Shown here piece by piece: positions 22,300-33,850 of a stretch of 64,000 nucleotides of DNA. A model generated the notes under the pieces. That model searched no databases. It was not told the DNA's origin and saw only the letters and a list, made by a program, of their open reading frames with translations. The DNA comes from Dasypus novemcinctus. Taxonomy: Eukaryota > Chordata > Mammalia > Cingulata > Dasypodidae. The stretch is taken from positions 113,081,263-113,145,262 of the forward strand of contig NC_080677.1 of the NCBI RefSeq assembly GCF_030445035.2, given 5' to 3'. Position 1 is the first letter of the stretch, and each line of letters opens with the position of its first letter. Made by a program: the position numbers and the translations under genes.

Positions 22300-24120
22300 A
22301 CAACTTTCTAGAAAAAGATTATTCACCAAAATGCTGATTTGGAAATAGAAATCCGGAGTAGTCCTGTAACTTTTAAAGCAGGATTTAAAACCTTAATACA
22401 AAGGAAACAGCAGACCCATAATTATAAGGAACAGTTGTAATATTTTGTTCAATGTTCCAATATTCAACAAAATATTTCATACATTAAAAGTAGAATGCAT
22501 ATTCCCAATTTATTTTAATGAGATGACTTTAATATCCAAGCCAGGCAAGGAACAATAAGAAAAAGGAAAATGACAGGATCATTTACCATGATACAGAGGT
22601 AAATAAGTAAAATATTAGGAAACTGAATCCAACAGTGTATAAAAAAGATAATATACCATGCCTAAGTAGGGTTTATCTCAAAATGTAAAGATGGTTTAAT
22701 ATTAGAAAATCTATAAATGTCATCAAATGAACAGATTAATGAAATAAATCAAATGATCTATAGTTATAGATATGGAAATACAATAGATAGAGAAAAGCAT
22801 TTGATAAAATCCTGTACTCATTCACAGTAAAAACTTAGTAAAATAACAGTAAAGGATTTACTCGATTTGATAAAGAATGTCTTAAAAAATTACAAGCAAA
22901 CTTTATCCTAATTGATGACATGTTTTAAGTATTCTTAAAAATCAGGACCAAGGCATGGATTCCTACCCTTGCCACTTCTATCTACTATTTTTAGAGGTCC
23001 TAGCCAGTACTATAAAACAAGAGAAAGAAATTAAAGGTATAAAGATTGTTAAGAAGAAAATAGCAATCATTATTTGCAGGTGACATGATTATCTACAGAG
23101 AATATAAATAACTTGAAATAAATAACTAGAAATTGCAGGGGGAGTTTAACAGGGTGGCTGGATATGAGTTCAATATACAGAAAGTGATTGCATTTCTTTG
23201 CACTAGACTCAAGCAATTAGAAAATAGTTTAAAAAGAGATGCCATTTATAAGAGAAATAATAATCTTTTTAAAGATGAGTAAGACCTGTGGGGAAAACTT
23301 TAAGACGGGCATGAAAGACCTAACTATAAATAAAGATATATCCCATACCCCTGGATGAAAAGAAGATGGACAAAAGATGTGAAAAGGAATTTTACAGAAA
23401 ATGAGACAGAAAAGGCTAATAAACATATGAAGAGATGCTCAACCTCATTTGTGTCCAGGGAACTGCAACTCAAGACCATAATGAGATACTGCATTATATT
23501 CATTCATTTGACAAAACTTAAGAAATGTGAAAATACCAAATGTTGGAAAGCATGTCAATCAAGGGGGTCTCTTCACACCGTCCTTATAGCTATGAAATTA
23601 GTTCAACCACTTTGGAAAACAATATTATCTTGTAAAGTTGAACATCCAAATTCCCTCTGGCTTATGTATGGAAAGCTTAGACTATACCTAAGGGCTTGTA
23701 TAAGAAGGTTCACAGGACATAGCTTACAAGAGCCAACAGCTGGAAACTAGCCACATGCCCACTGATGAAAGAAAACAAATATAGTATCATCACACAATAG
23801 AATATCATACAGCAGTGAAAATAAATGAAATATATCTAGATGTAGTAATAAGGATGACTCTTAATAAAACTAATAATATGATTTAGGAATAAAACTAAAG
23901 ACGAAGGAAAGGGGAAGTAGAAAATTCAGCCTAATTCTTTTCTCTGAGAGGGAGATTCAAGGACGCAACAGGAGAGCCTTGCTGTGTGTAGGCAGATTTA
24001 AATTACACTTACACTGATGTTCTAGTTCTTGGGCTGGGGCATGGTTTCAAGAATGTTCTTTATAGTTTTGAAAGTAAATAAAAGTGGGTCATGCAAGGAC
24101 CAGTTATGAATCAAGTATTA
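22300..24120 (+). repeat. LINE-1 ORF2/3' remnant, sense
   Basis: The block resembles the L1 reverse transcriptase region and 3' end in sense: 'gaggtcctagccagtactat', 'acatgattatctacagagaa' (decayed active-site neighbourhood), 'atatgagttcaatatacaga', 'aaacatatgaagagatgctc', 'ggaactgcaactcaagacca'. It has many frameshifts and stops. A 131-codon frame at 23355-23750 lies in the 3' part and is not an intact L1 protein. Confidence 0.85.
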
Positions 24121-24444
24121 AAACTGAACCAGGTTTTATGTACCTGTGCCCCTTAACATTTTTTTTAAAACCCTGAATATTATAAATTAATTTCCTGAAA
24201 ACAGTCATTGGAAATAAAAACAAATCAGTCAATTAAGCTATTAATACTGACAATTTTATTGTGTTAGGTTATGTTAATACCTCAGAATAAATGAACAACT
24301 ATAAGATACCAATTTTTTTAGTTTATCTTATTCTATTTGTCCTTCCACATGTGATTAACTGATATTAATTGATCATCTTCCTAAGTTGCAAGATGATGAA
24401 CATTACCAAGGATAAGTAAATTTATTCTTTAGAAAGAATGCAGT

Positions 24445-24658
24445 TTATTTTATTTTATTTTTTTTTAATGAGGTACTGGCATTTGAACACAGGACCTTGT
24501 ACATGGGAAGCAGGTGCTCCAGCACTGAGCTACATCCACTCCCCAATGAAACTTTTTATTGTTTGTTTGTTTGCTTTTAGGAGGTACTGGGGATCGAACC
24601 CGGGGCCTCGTATATGGGAAGCAAACTCTCAACCACTTGCGCTACATCTGTTCTCCCA
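24445..24658 (-). repeat. DAS-type tRNA SINE dimer, antisense
   Basis: Two tRNA-Ala-like monomers lie in tandem on the reverse strand. On + they read 'gaggtactggcatttgaaca...' and 'gaggtactggggatcgaacc...', each followed by a 'gctacat' A-box complement. The heads are closer to tRNA-Ala than those of the longer DAS copies. A possible 11-bp duplication TTTATTCTTTA is at 24421-24431 and 24660-24670. Confidence 0.8.
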
Positions 24659-24717
24659 CTTTATTCTTTAACTGCAAATATCAACTAACTTTATTTGGAA
24701 TTTGTTTTATGATTATA

Positions 24718-24895
24718 GAATCATGGCATTAAAAAATGACTCATAGACTTTTGAACCCAGACTGGATTTTATAGATCATCTAGTGCCACCCCTTATTTTA
24801 TGGGAGAGGTGCCTGCGACTAGGGAGGTTCAGGGACTTGCCTGAGATAATTTGGTAAATGGGTGAAGTGAGACTAGTCATCTGAATTCCATTGTT
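24718..24895 (-). repeat. MIR-family SINE, antisense
   Basis: 'tagatcatctagtgccaccc', 'cttattttatgggagaggtg' and 'gttcagggacttgcctgaga' follow the antisense order of the MIR3/MIRc type. Confidence 0.7.
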
Positions 24896-26989
24896 TTTCC
24901 CATGTTCTAATTCACTGAATAATTATCACATTTATCCCATGGCCATTTAATCTATATGCATGTTTCATTTCTTAGATTCATTCCTATAGAGAAGAACATT
25001 TTTCACCGGTAAGGTGATAGAGATCTTTCAGGATTGGTTTTGATTAAAGCCATCATTGTGACTTTCTCCACTAAGGGAATTGTGATAGATTTCTTATTTC
25101 TCAGTAACTGTTTTCTATACACTCGAACCATATTTTATGATCGTAGACAAATGAGTAAGTGTAAATACTGAACTAGTGAATAATTCATATCAAACAATGT
25201 CAACTACTAACAGTATTGCCAAAATGTAAAAATATATTGTTGGGCTTTTCCCTAGTTGTAGACTTAAGCTTACATGTCACAGGGTTCTCTACTCAGTTTC
25301 TCCAAGAACCTAAACTTTCACTGTACAAGATTTATCCACAGAATTGTAAAACTTTAGAGATGGAATGCAATATGATAATTTTCTTTGAGTCTCTTTCTCT
25401 TGAGTATGGTTTTTTAAAATGAAAATATACCCAAAAGGATTAACCTAATAAGCTAATTCATTGCAATAGTTTAATGTTTTATCAGATTATATTTCTTATT
25501 TGAAAGCCCCAAGGCCCAATATTCTTTCAAATATGAAAGAATAGAAAGTATGAGGAAGAAAGGCAAGCCAGTTTTGTGAAGGTTCTTCAAATTAGAAAAC
25601 AGAAGATGAGGAAGATAAGGGTATTGTGAAAACAAACTATGAACTCAGAATTTTATATGGCCCAGTCTTATATTTGACTTTTGTCACTGCAGGTGGTCAC
25701 GTAGGATAAATCAGCTGTTTGTATGAGAAATTAGGAGGGAAAAAAGCTGTTTTGCCACTGTAAAAGGTACTCTTTAACCACAATTACTCAAGGGCCTGAT
25801 TAGTCTCTTGTGCCTGAAATTCCTTGATTTAAAGGGAAATGAAGAGTTGAGAAAGAGGAGGGGGCAAATTCCTTGCCCTTTGCCCTGGCACTGAGTGGCT
25901 ACAGTGGTTTGCAGAAGCCTGGTGATGGCTGCAGTGAGGCATCTGTGTTCCTCTGCCTTTTTGTCCTCACAATACTGTTTCATAAACATGACTTGCTGTA
26001 CTATCAAAGTTGGAGAGCAAGCTGGATGTACCAAGGGAACTGTGGTTAGCTTCTAATGCCATGGAAAATTGCAATATGTGCAATAAACCTTTCTTTTCAA
26101 TTCCTACTACCTTGATAGTTTCAGTTTTCTAGTTTGTTTCTTTGATTGTTTTAATCCTTGTCTGCTTCCCATGGGAATGCTTGCTGACCCAGCTATCTTC
26201 AAACATCTGTTTTACTCCTTGCCGTAATTCATACAATATCTTTTCCTTGCTCAAAGCGGAGCTACCGGGGCACTAGTGCTCCTGAATTAGGTCTTAAAGT
26301 CTATTGCTTCCTCTGTGAAACTAAGATGGAGGGTCATTTGAAACTTTTCCTTGCTTAATTGTTGATATGAAAGCTTGCATACTCCAAGGATATATTATTT
26401 GATCTATATTATATTGTTTATATAATTGATCTAAAATCTGTAGTTTAATCTACTTGTTATATTTCATGTTCAGTCTGCATTATGACCCATATCTACAAAG
26501 ATCTGGTCTTTTGTCTAGTTCTAGAATATTTATTCTGGTTCCAGAATAATTATTTACACAGAAAATGGGAGCAGAAAGGAGGGTAGTGTTGGTGAGTATA
26601 AAAGTCTATTTGTAGGGCTGTTCTGTCAGTGAGCCTTATGGAAGTAGATTTGAAAATACATATTGACAACAAATAGAACTATGGGAAAGAAAAGGGAAAG
26701 GGTATTGGCAGGACGTTAAATATATGCTTTCACCTTGAATCTGAAACCAATGAGGAAAACTTAAGAATTTCTGATTCATGTTGGCAGTATTCTCAGCCTT
26801 GCTTCCAGTTTCCATTTACTTCTTTCTCACTCCTAGGTCTTATCAGCTTCAATCCCAGCCTTGAATCTTCCATTTTTGTGCCCATTTATTCAGTTGTCCA
26901 TCAAAATATTTGTTTTGTGAAATGTGCTCTTCGTCTAGAAGACATGATACCTTGGCCTCATGTGTTTTTAACTTAGCAAAGATAATAAT

Positions 26990-27145
26990 GCCTTGTAATT
27001 CTGAGGTGCTTTAAGGTTTGTGCAGCTAATATGCACTCATTTTCTAATTTTTCCCTATTATCTAATTTTGACCTTCATGGTCATCTGTCATTATCCCCAT
27101 TTTACAAATGAAAAGTTTGAGCAGAGAGGTTAAGACATAGTAAGT
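26990..27145 (-). repeat. MIR fragment, antisense
   Basis: 'attatccccattttacaaat', 'gaaaagtttgagcagagagg' and 'ttaagac' are the antisense MIR core. Confidence 0.75.
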
Positions 27146-27289
27146 AGAGTTAGACTGACTACAATAATTATAGTATGAGGAAAAAGTATGTTATATTTTG
27201 TGGTATTTATGATTCTGTCCTTTTTTAAAAAATTATTTGATTTTATGATTAATGGAAAGGATATAACTGTGGGTTAAAAGTTGACTGTA

Positions 27290-27740
27290 AAAGACTTTAA
27301 GAAAGAAATTGTTTTTCTTGAGTGGATACAAAGAAGTGGAATTGCTGTTTTATTTTTACAATTTTAGTAGACACTGCCAAATTGCCTCCAAAGTAGCTAT
27401 ATAATAATGAATGCTCTCACCCAGTAGTATGAAAGTATCTTTTTTTAAAATCTTACTGTACTGTAAAATGTTTGCCAAGCTGATGAATGAAGAATGACAT
27501 CTTGTCTTAATTTGCATTCCCTTGACTGCAGATGAATCAGAATTTCTTTTCATATGTTTATAAGGCCATTTAGATGTACTCTTCTGGGAATTGCCTGGAC
27601 ATATTCTTTGTCCATTTTCAGTTGGGTTGTTTTGTCTTTTTTCTATTGATTTATTGTAATTCTTTATTCTTGATAGTAATTCTTTGTCTGCTGTATATAT
27701 TATAAATATGTTCTTTCACTCTATCATTTGTCCTTATGTA
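27290..27740 (-). repeat. Old L1 fragment, antisense
   Basis: 'aagaagtggaattgctgttt', 'cattcccttgactgcagatg', 'tctttgtccattttcagttg' and 'ttctttgtctgctgtatata' match antisense old L1 3' sequence. Confidence 0.75.
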
Positions 27741-27824
27741 ATTCAAAAGTAATGAAGAAATAATAAGAAAATGAGAGCTTGCTGTCAAGAATAAACACTT
27801 AAGATGTTGATTTAATGTGAACAT

Positions 27825-27861
27825 TAAAAAAAAGAAAAAAAAAAAAAGAAAAAAGAAAAAA
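27825..27861. repeat. A-rich simple repeat
   Basis: Runs of A with scattered G (AAAAAAG units). It may be the tail of a lost retroelement. Confidence 0.85.
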
Positions 27862-28024
27862 GTAGAATCTGGTGTTAAGCCCTGAAAAATAGATAGGGTT
27901 TAGAAAAGAGTTGAAAAGTAGCAGGAAAACACTATACTGCCAAGTACGAATGTTCTTGATACATTTAGGGACTTTTGAGAAGATTGACCTGTCAGAAATG
28001 GAGAATTCTCATTGGATTATAATG

Positions 28025-28490
28025 GGAGATAATGTTAAATAAATAGGTTTTGCTTATAATGAAGGGCCTTATGTTCCAGAATGAGGAGTTTGGAATTCAT
28101 CCTATGAGAGATAATTTCGGTTAAAACATGATATTCAGTAATTATTTTGAAAAAACCTGGCTGCAGCATGTAGGGTGACTTGTAGGCAAGAAGAATATTA
28201 GATGTACCCATTGGTGCTAAAGGTGAGCTAAGTTGGCAGAGGAGTGAATGTAAAGGAAGAGAGTAAAAAGATGATTTGACAATAAAAAAAAAAAGGTTTT
28301 GGCAGTTGATGCAATGAAGTTTACAGGAAGCTGAGAGAATGGTGATGTCATCCATTACCCGTAAAGGAAAGCTGGGCTTTGGTGGGGAAATATTAAATCC
28401 TAGATATTGGCCAAAGGGATTGAGGGCAGAGAGGAGAGTGGATTTGGTGCTTTTGAGATTAAAGTTTTAGGTAACTATGAGAATAGAAGA
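28025..28490 (-). repeat. LINE-2 remnant, antisense
   Basis: 'gaagggccttatgttccaga' then 'tttggaattcatcctatgag', 'aaaacctggctgcagcatgt' and a purine-rich run follow the antisense L2 order ('...ggagtttggattttatcct...', '...actctggctgcagtgt...'). Confidence 0.65.
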
Positions 28491-28852
28491 TAGAAGTTAA
28501 AATTTTAGCAAGGAATGGAAACATAAAGTTAATAAATGAAGAAATCAAGGCAGATCTGAAGAGGTTGATGAGAAGCCAATACAGTTAGAAAGAATGGGGT
28601 ATTGGTCTTTGGATCACCATCTCTTACTACAGATGACATCGCTGAGGCCATTACCTGGTTACAGGGGTGAGAAAGCCTGGCATATATTCCTCGCCAGGCT
28701 AACACCATTTTCAGAAGTCCTGTCTATGGGAAAGCACATGAATTTCTCATGAGGACCCTGTGATATTTCTTTCCTCACTGATTAAACTGAATCACATTTG
28801 AATACAAATTCAACTCTGCACATCCAAAAGCTATGCCTTTTTAAAAGATCAG

Positions 28853-29318
28853 TGTTTTGGTTTGAAGCTGTGTGTACTCCAGAAAAATGTATTCTTAAAT
28901 TTAATCCATTCCTGTAGGTGTGAACCCATTGTAAGTAGGATCTTTTGATGAGGTTACTTCAGTTAAGAAGGTGTGGCCTATCTCAGTCAGGATGAATTTT
29001 AACCCTATTATTGGAGTCCTTTATAAGCAGAGTGAAATTCACACAGGGGAAGAGAGAAAGCCACAGAAGCAAGGAGCTGAACATTAGTGGAACTTGGGAG
29101 AGTAGGGCGATACCAGGAGACGCCACCATGTGCATTGCCATGTGACAAGCTAAGGTCCAAGGATTGCTGGCAGCCAGCCCCAGAATTCTACAGTCTTAGG
29201 GAAGAAAGCATCACTTTGGTGACCCCTTGATTTGGACTTTGTTTTAACCTCAAAACCTTGAGCAAATAATCCAGTCCACTTCACAGTATTTGCTTGAGCA
29301 GCTTAAGAAACTAAAACA
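28853..29318 (+). mobile_element. Solo LTR (ERVL/MaLR-like) with perfect 5-bp duplication
   Basis: A 466-base unit starts TGTTTTGG and ends AAAACA, flanked on both sides by ATCAG (28848-28852 and 29319-29323). TG...CA ends with a 5-bp duplication are typical of ERVL-type LTRs. The body ('aacccattgtaagtaggatc', 'ggagtcctttataagcagag') is a pattern I associate with xenarthran LTRs. There is no internal viral region and no coding frame. Confidence 0.8.
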
Positions 29319-29484
29319 ATCAGCTTTAAGTGGTGCTAACATAACTTATATTCTATATGAAAAATATATTTCAAGATTTAATGATCATTCCATTGTTGGC
29401 ATATACTACTACTTTATTTAAGCTGTTTTTTTCCTAATGATTTACTGCTGATACTTTTTCCTTCAAAATGCTTTCAATAACATT

Positions 29485-29511
29485 TTCCTTAAACATAGCC
29501 GTGGCATATAG
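29485..29511 (+). other. LRGUK: U12-type branch site and 3' splice site
   Basis: TTCCTTAAAC, then 17 bases ending in CATATAG. The distance from branch A to AG is about 19-20 bases, at the upper end of what is usual for U12 introns. Confidence 0.8.
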
Positions 29512-29636
29512 GCAATGAAATAGAAGAAATCAAAGGACTAGAGCTATGCAGCAGTCTAACTCACCTTAGCCTGGCCAAAAACAAGATCACAACAATTAAT
29601 GGCTTAAGCATGTTACCAATCAAAACACTTTGCCTG
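29512..29636 (+). CDS. LRGUK: LRGUK coding exon 6 (residues 220-261, LRRs 4-5)
   Basis: The exon has 125 bases: two bases complete codon 220, then 41 codons. The acceptor is CATATAG at 29510-29511, reached from a U12-type branch site. The donor is a strong GTAAGT. It carries the repeats SNEIEEIKGLELC and LTHLSLAKNKITTINGL, both good SDS22-type units. An AG at 29496-29497 lies only about five bases past the branch A and would break the frame, so it was not used. Confidence 0.94.
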
Positions 29637-32039
29637 GTAAGTCTAATAAAAACGTTATTCTTTATAGACGTAGTAGTTAATGTTTCAGTAAATACATAAA
29701 TTATGATCATTTAGAATTTTTCAAGTTTATGAAGAGCGCATTCCTTTATGAAATGTAATTGTCTTCAGTTTTGCTTGCTCTTTTCCATATCTATCTTTTG
29801 TGTGTGTTATCAGTATTTCTTGCTAAATTAGAATGATTTTCTAATTTGTTATCCAAATTCAATTTTTAAAAATATTGACTTTTTTACACTGGGAAAGAAA
29901 AGCATAATTTTATCAATTATCACAACTATATTTCACAATGTCTGATTAGTAAAAATAACATTCAAGTACATTTATGCATAATACTTATTGCCTTCAAATG
30001 AATCATAAATGTTCTCTGTGCACTGAATTTTGGCAGTCCTTTTATATTAATATGTTAGTCTCTCATTCTAGAAAATAAAAATTGTATCACAATTGAACAT
30101 TTCTAATCAGAAAGTTTAGATTTATTTTTTCCCATGCAGAGCATGCTTGTTAACAAGCTGCATGATATGCTTTGTGACTATGACTCTATTACAATAGAGA
30201 TCATTTACAAAAAAAATCAGCAGGATTGTAAGAGTCTGAAAGATATATATAGTATTTTTGAAATAATAATGTAATAGCTCATTAATTTGGGGGCTGATGA
30301 CACAGTTATGGATTATTCAGGATTTTTCCTTCTTTCTCCCTTCCTCCTTCTTCCTCTTACATGGCTTTGTTGTTGTTCTTCATTGCATCCATCGCAGGAG
30401 AATTTTGGCAGGGAGAATTTTAAGCCAGTGATGCTTGTAGTTTATTAATTTCTTAAGTGAACTATCCACAGGATGTTGAAACTATTGTTTGAAATGATGT
30501 CTTTGGGTTATCTACAGACGTTTGACGTATCCAATATGCTATTCCTGTTTTATTTAACCATAGATAACTGAACGTGACTATGTGTTGATTTTTGTTTCAA
30601 TGAGCTTGGAGCTTGAAGTGCTTTTTCAAGACCCTTCATTCCTTAAAGTCAGTTAGGTGAGAGTAAAATACTCGCTTCCCCTTCCCTAGGATGGAACTGA
30701 GGCATGGAAAGGTTTAATAATTATATGTGGTTTCATGTTTTCTGCCCACTAAGCTATTTTACGAAGGCAGGCATGAAAATGAATTTTATAAATTGGATTG
30801 GAGTTTAAGAATTAAAGAAAGCAGCATTCTAAAATAATGATAATTTGAAATGCTATTGGCAATATGTGTTATCATTTGGTGGTTTGTTGGGCCTTATTCT
30901 TTTCTTCACGTATCTTTTCTGTATTAGCACTTCCATTAACTTTGAATGGAGCATATGTGAAAAGGAAATAAGAATGGAGCCACTATTAATAACAAGAACA
31001 CATAGCATGTCCATTCCAAGAGTTTGTTTCAACAACTAAATACATAATCCATGTTGACAATTTCATCTTAAGTAACTTTCAGAGAGAGTAGAGTATTCTT
31101 ATTTTTTTCTACAAACTGATTAAGTTGGTTTTTCCCAATGCCTGTCCACATCACCCAAGATGAGCTAGAAAATACAGAATATGCTATCATTCATTTTCCT
31201 TAACATTTATGAGGATAGGGAGGTTTTCTTTTCCAAATTTTAATAAAACCTATAAAATACAATGATTCACACTTGTTTCCACACTTTTTATTTTTAATTC
31301 TTTGAATCAGAAAACCAACTGCTTTAGTCATTATGGTAAATAATTCATTTTACAATTTAGAGAAAAAGAACAATTCATTATATAAAACAGTTGTGCATTC
31401 TCCAACATCAACCTTTACTGTAAATGTAAGGGAAAAATAGTTCTGTCGATAGATTCTTGGCAAGTAATAACAATGAATTCCAAAGCTTGAAATTCATTTT
31501 TTTAGTACGTCACTTGTTTTTCCCTCCCAAATTTTTAGACTAATAATATTTCTAATTCCATTTATGTAAGAAAATAGCCTCTTTCTCCCCTCTGCCCCCA
31601 ATCATCATATAACAAGCAGGAAGAACTTTGTGAGGAGAAACTGAGCATCAGTTTTTCATCATTTGATAAAGGGTTTGACTCAAAGACATTCAACTCAGAA
31701 ATTTGGTGACTCTGAAAAGTTCTCGATTCTGATAACTTTAATAATCATAGGCTATCTAATTTAATGTTTTTATGCCTCACTCTACTCATGTATCTACCAC
31801 TTTGAAGGTCATCAGAGACTCTGTAAAGAATGATAGTCTACCTGTAATTCAAAGTTCTTTCAGAAGAATTGCATTATCTATAAAATAGATACTTAGACTT
31901 ATTTTGAATAGGATATTGGGGTCTTATGTCAAGTTAAATTAATATGGATATTAAGTTTAGTGTAGTTTTTCTTTCTTTTCTATTGTACTTTTTTGAATTC
32001 TGAATAGTAGGAAATTTGACTTAATTTTGCATTTGGAAT

Positions 32040-32160
32040 TATGAGTATTTTTTCCCTTTTTATTATGAATTTTCAAATGTGAAAAAATAAAGAGAATAGC
32101 ATAATGAACCCCATGCGCTATCATCCAGCTTATTCTCAATATTCTATTAATATATTTTTA
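32040..32160 (-). repeat. Old L1 3' scrap, antisense
   Basis: 'aagagaatagcataatgaac' then 'cccatgcgctatcatccagc' resembles the antisense 3' end of old L1 copies, as at 13825-14015. Confidence 0.45.
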
Positions 32161-32689
32161 AGGGCCATAGAATTATACTAATGAACACAAATCTTGCTCA
32201 TTATTGAAGTAAAATCTAATGAAAACTATGATGAAAATGAGCTCTTGCTATTAAATGTACCAGAGTACATGAACCGGGAAAAATATGGAACAATAAGAAT
32301 ATCTTTTAACTTTTCAATTCTTAAAATGCTTATTAAAAGTTTTAAGAGTTTAAGGATGGACAAAATAACATAGTATTAACTGAAACACCAAAACCACTCT
32401 ATATTATGATTCTTAACTCAAACTTAAGAGTTTCGTTTTACCATGACATATTCTTATACCTCAAGGCTAAGGAACCCAGGGAATGATGAGCTGTTGGAAA
32501 ACATACAAGAAAATACAAATTATTGTTCTCCCTGTTATTTATCGTTATGGCAGCTAGGGAAGAGTACATATATGGGAGTTGGGGAAGAGGGCAGCATTTA
32601 AATCTTGAGTCTTTCTTTGCTTTATTCTCACGTGTGTGATGTGTCTCATACAAGATGTTCATGCATGAATTTTTGAAGAATTCAATTTG

Positions 32690-33215
32690 GTTATCTCTAA
32701 CAAGCCACCCCAAATAGTAGCGGCTTAGAGAAATAACTATTTTATTTGCTAATGAGTCTGTGATCTGAGCTGGGTTCAACCGGTGGTTCTGTTTTCATCT
32801 GGCAGATTGGCTGCGGATGGGCTCAGCTGGGGTGCTAGGTGACCGAGGTTTTCTCTATGTAGTCTCAAAGCCAGTCTCCATGTGGCCTCTCCTGCTCCAT
32901 GGGGCCTCTCCTTCTCCACGTGGGCTCTCCTGCTCCATGGGGCCTCTCCTTCTCCACATAGCCACTCCACAAGGTCTCTTGGACAGGTGTCTTGAGTTCT
33001 TGCATAGCAGCTCAGTGCTCCCCAAACACAAAAGCAGCAGCTGTTAGGTCTCTCTCTTAAGTTGTAGGCTTATGCCATCGTTTATTGGTTAAAGCCTAGT
33101 CATAGGTCTAGCCTGGATTCAAAAGGAGGGAATTGCATAGCCTGAAACCTGGAGCCTGAAAACTGGAGCCTCATTGGAGGCCACCATAGCCCTCATGGTA
33201 TGAAGGAATTATATT
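32690..33215. repeat. Ancient interspersed repeat, family unresolved
   Basis: 'aagccaccccaaatagtagc' then 'ggcttagagaaataactatt', 'gggctcagctggggtgctag', 'catggtatgaa' recall a common mammalian repeat that starts 'aactaccccaaaacttagtg'. I cannot fix the family or strand. It contains the 19-bp tandem repeat. Confidence 0.5.
32882..32957. repeat. 19-bp x 4 minisatellite
   Basis: Two 38-bp copies in tandem, each made of two related 19-bp units: GTGGCCTCTCCTGCTCCAT and GGGGCCTCTCCTTCTCCAC. The 38-bp copies differ at one base. Confidence 0.9.
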
Positions 33216-33636
33216 TAGAATGTTCTGAATATAAAAGGTATGTGGGAATTACAAAATTCAAGTGGTTAATTGTGACAGTGATGAAAGAATCTCATTAGTT
33301 TATATTTCTAAAGTTAAGCATGGAGTTATGCTGCCGTTAGGCTTAGCTATGCAATGTTAAAAGCGTACACTACGTGGCTTTTGTCACACCTGTGATTTGA
33401 ACACTCATCTTGCTTTAACTTTAATGGATATATTATAGTCTGATGGATATATTATAGTCTGGGATTTCTTTCTGGGGTGTTTAAATGTATATGTTAGGTG
33501 AGTGATGGCAATAGGGTAAGCAACAAGAATGGCATACTAACTTTAAGTGAATTGGGGTGGTTTCTGAAATGAAAACTTGTCATTACCACTTTTACTACTA
33601 GAGGCTTTGAGGACATTAAGTGTGTTTGTGTTTGTG

Positions 33637-33643
<7 letters not shown>

Positions 33644-33680
<37 letters not shown>

Positions 33681-33693
33681 TTTTTTTTTTTTT
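33644..33693. repeat. (TA)n then poly(T) before exon 7
   Basis: About 17 TA units, CAC, then 13 T, ending 13 bases before the exon 7 acceptor AG. The tract takes the place of branch site and polypyrimidine region. Confidence 0.95.
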
Positions 33694-33706
33694 AAATCAA
33701 TTTTAG

Positions 33707-33850
33707 AGTAATAACCACATTGAGAAGATCACAGGTTTGGAGGACCTGAAAGTGCTACAGAACCTGGATCTCTCCCACAATCAGATCACGAGCCTCCAAG
33801 GCTTAGAGAATCATGGGTTCTTGGAAGTGATCAACCTAGAGGACAATAAG
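33707..33850 (+). CDS. LRGUK: LRGUK coding exon 7 (residues 262-309, LRRs 6-7)
   Basis: The exon has 48 codons in phase 0 at both ends. The acceptor is AATTTTAG and the donor GTAAAA is weak. It encodes two textbook repeats, SNNHIEKITGLEDL and LQNLDLSHNQITSLQGL, and the start of a third (LEVINLEDNK). The acceptor follows a (TA)n tract and a run of 13 T, so the polypyrimidine region is unusual (see findings). Confidence 0.96.

Larger units (their letters stand above)
19589..29511 (+). other. LRGUK: LRGUK intron 5, U12-type
   Basis: A 9.9-kb phase 1 intron whose donor is exactly GTATCCTTT, the U12 consensus. Near the acceptor there is TTCCTTAAAC (29485-29494), close to the U12 branch consensus TTCCTTAAC, with the branch A about 20 bases before the acceptor AG, and no long pyrimidine tract. 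These features mark splicing by the minor spliceosome (U11/U12). The intron carries two DAS SINEs, MER5A, a sense L1, an antisense L2, an antisense L1, MIRs and one solo LTR. Stretches 21490-22250, 24900-26980 and 28500-28840 hold nothing I can name. Confidence 0.85.
29637..33706 (+). other. LRGUK: LRGUK intron 6
   Basis: Phase 0, donor GTAAGT. It is AT-rich. Apart from a small L1 scrap, the minisatellite-bearing repeat at 32690-33215 and the TA tract before the acceptor, I see nothing nameable. Confidence 0.8.

Noticed and set aside
23355..23750. A 131-codon forward frame
   Set aside because: It lies in the decayed 3' part of a sense L1; it is not an intact L1 protein and starts and ends arbitrarily.
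29491..29497. Acceptor AG at 29496-29497 for exon 6
   Set aside because: It is about five bases from the predicted branch A, too close, and gives the wrong phase. The AG at 29510-29511 restores the frame.
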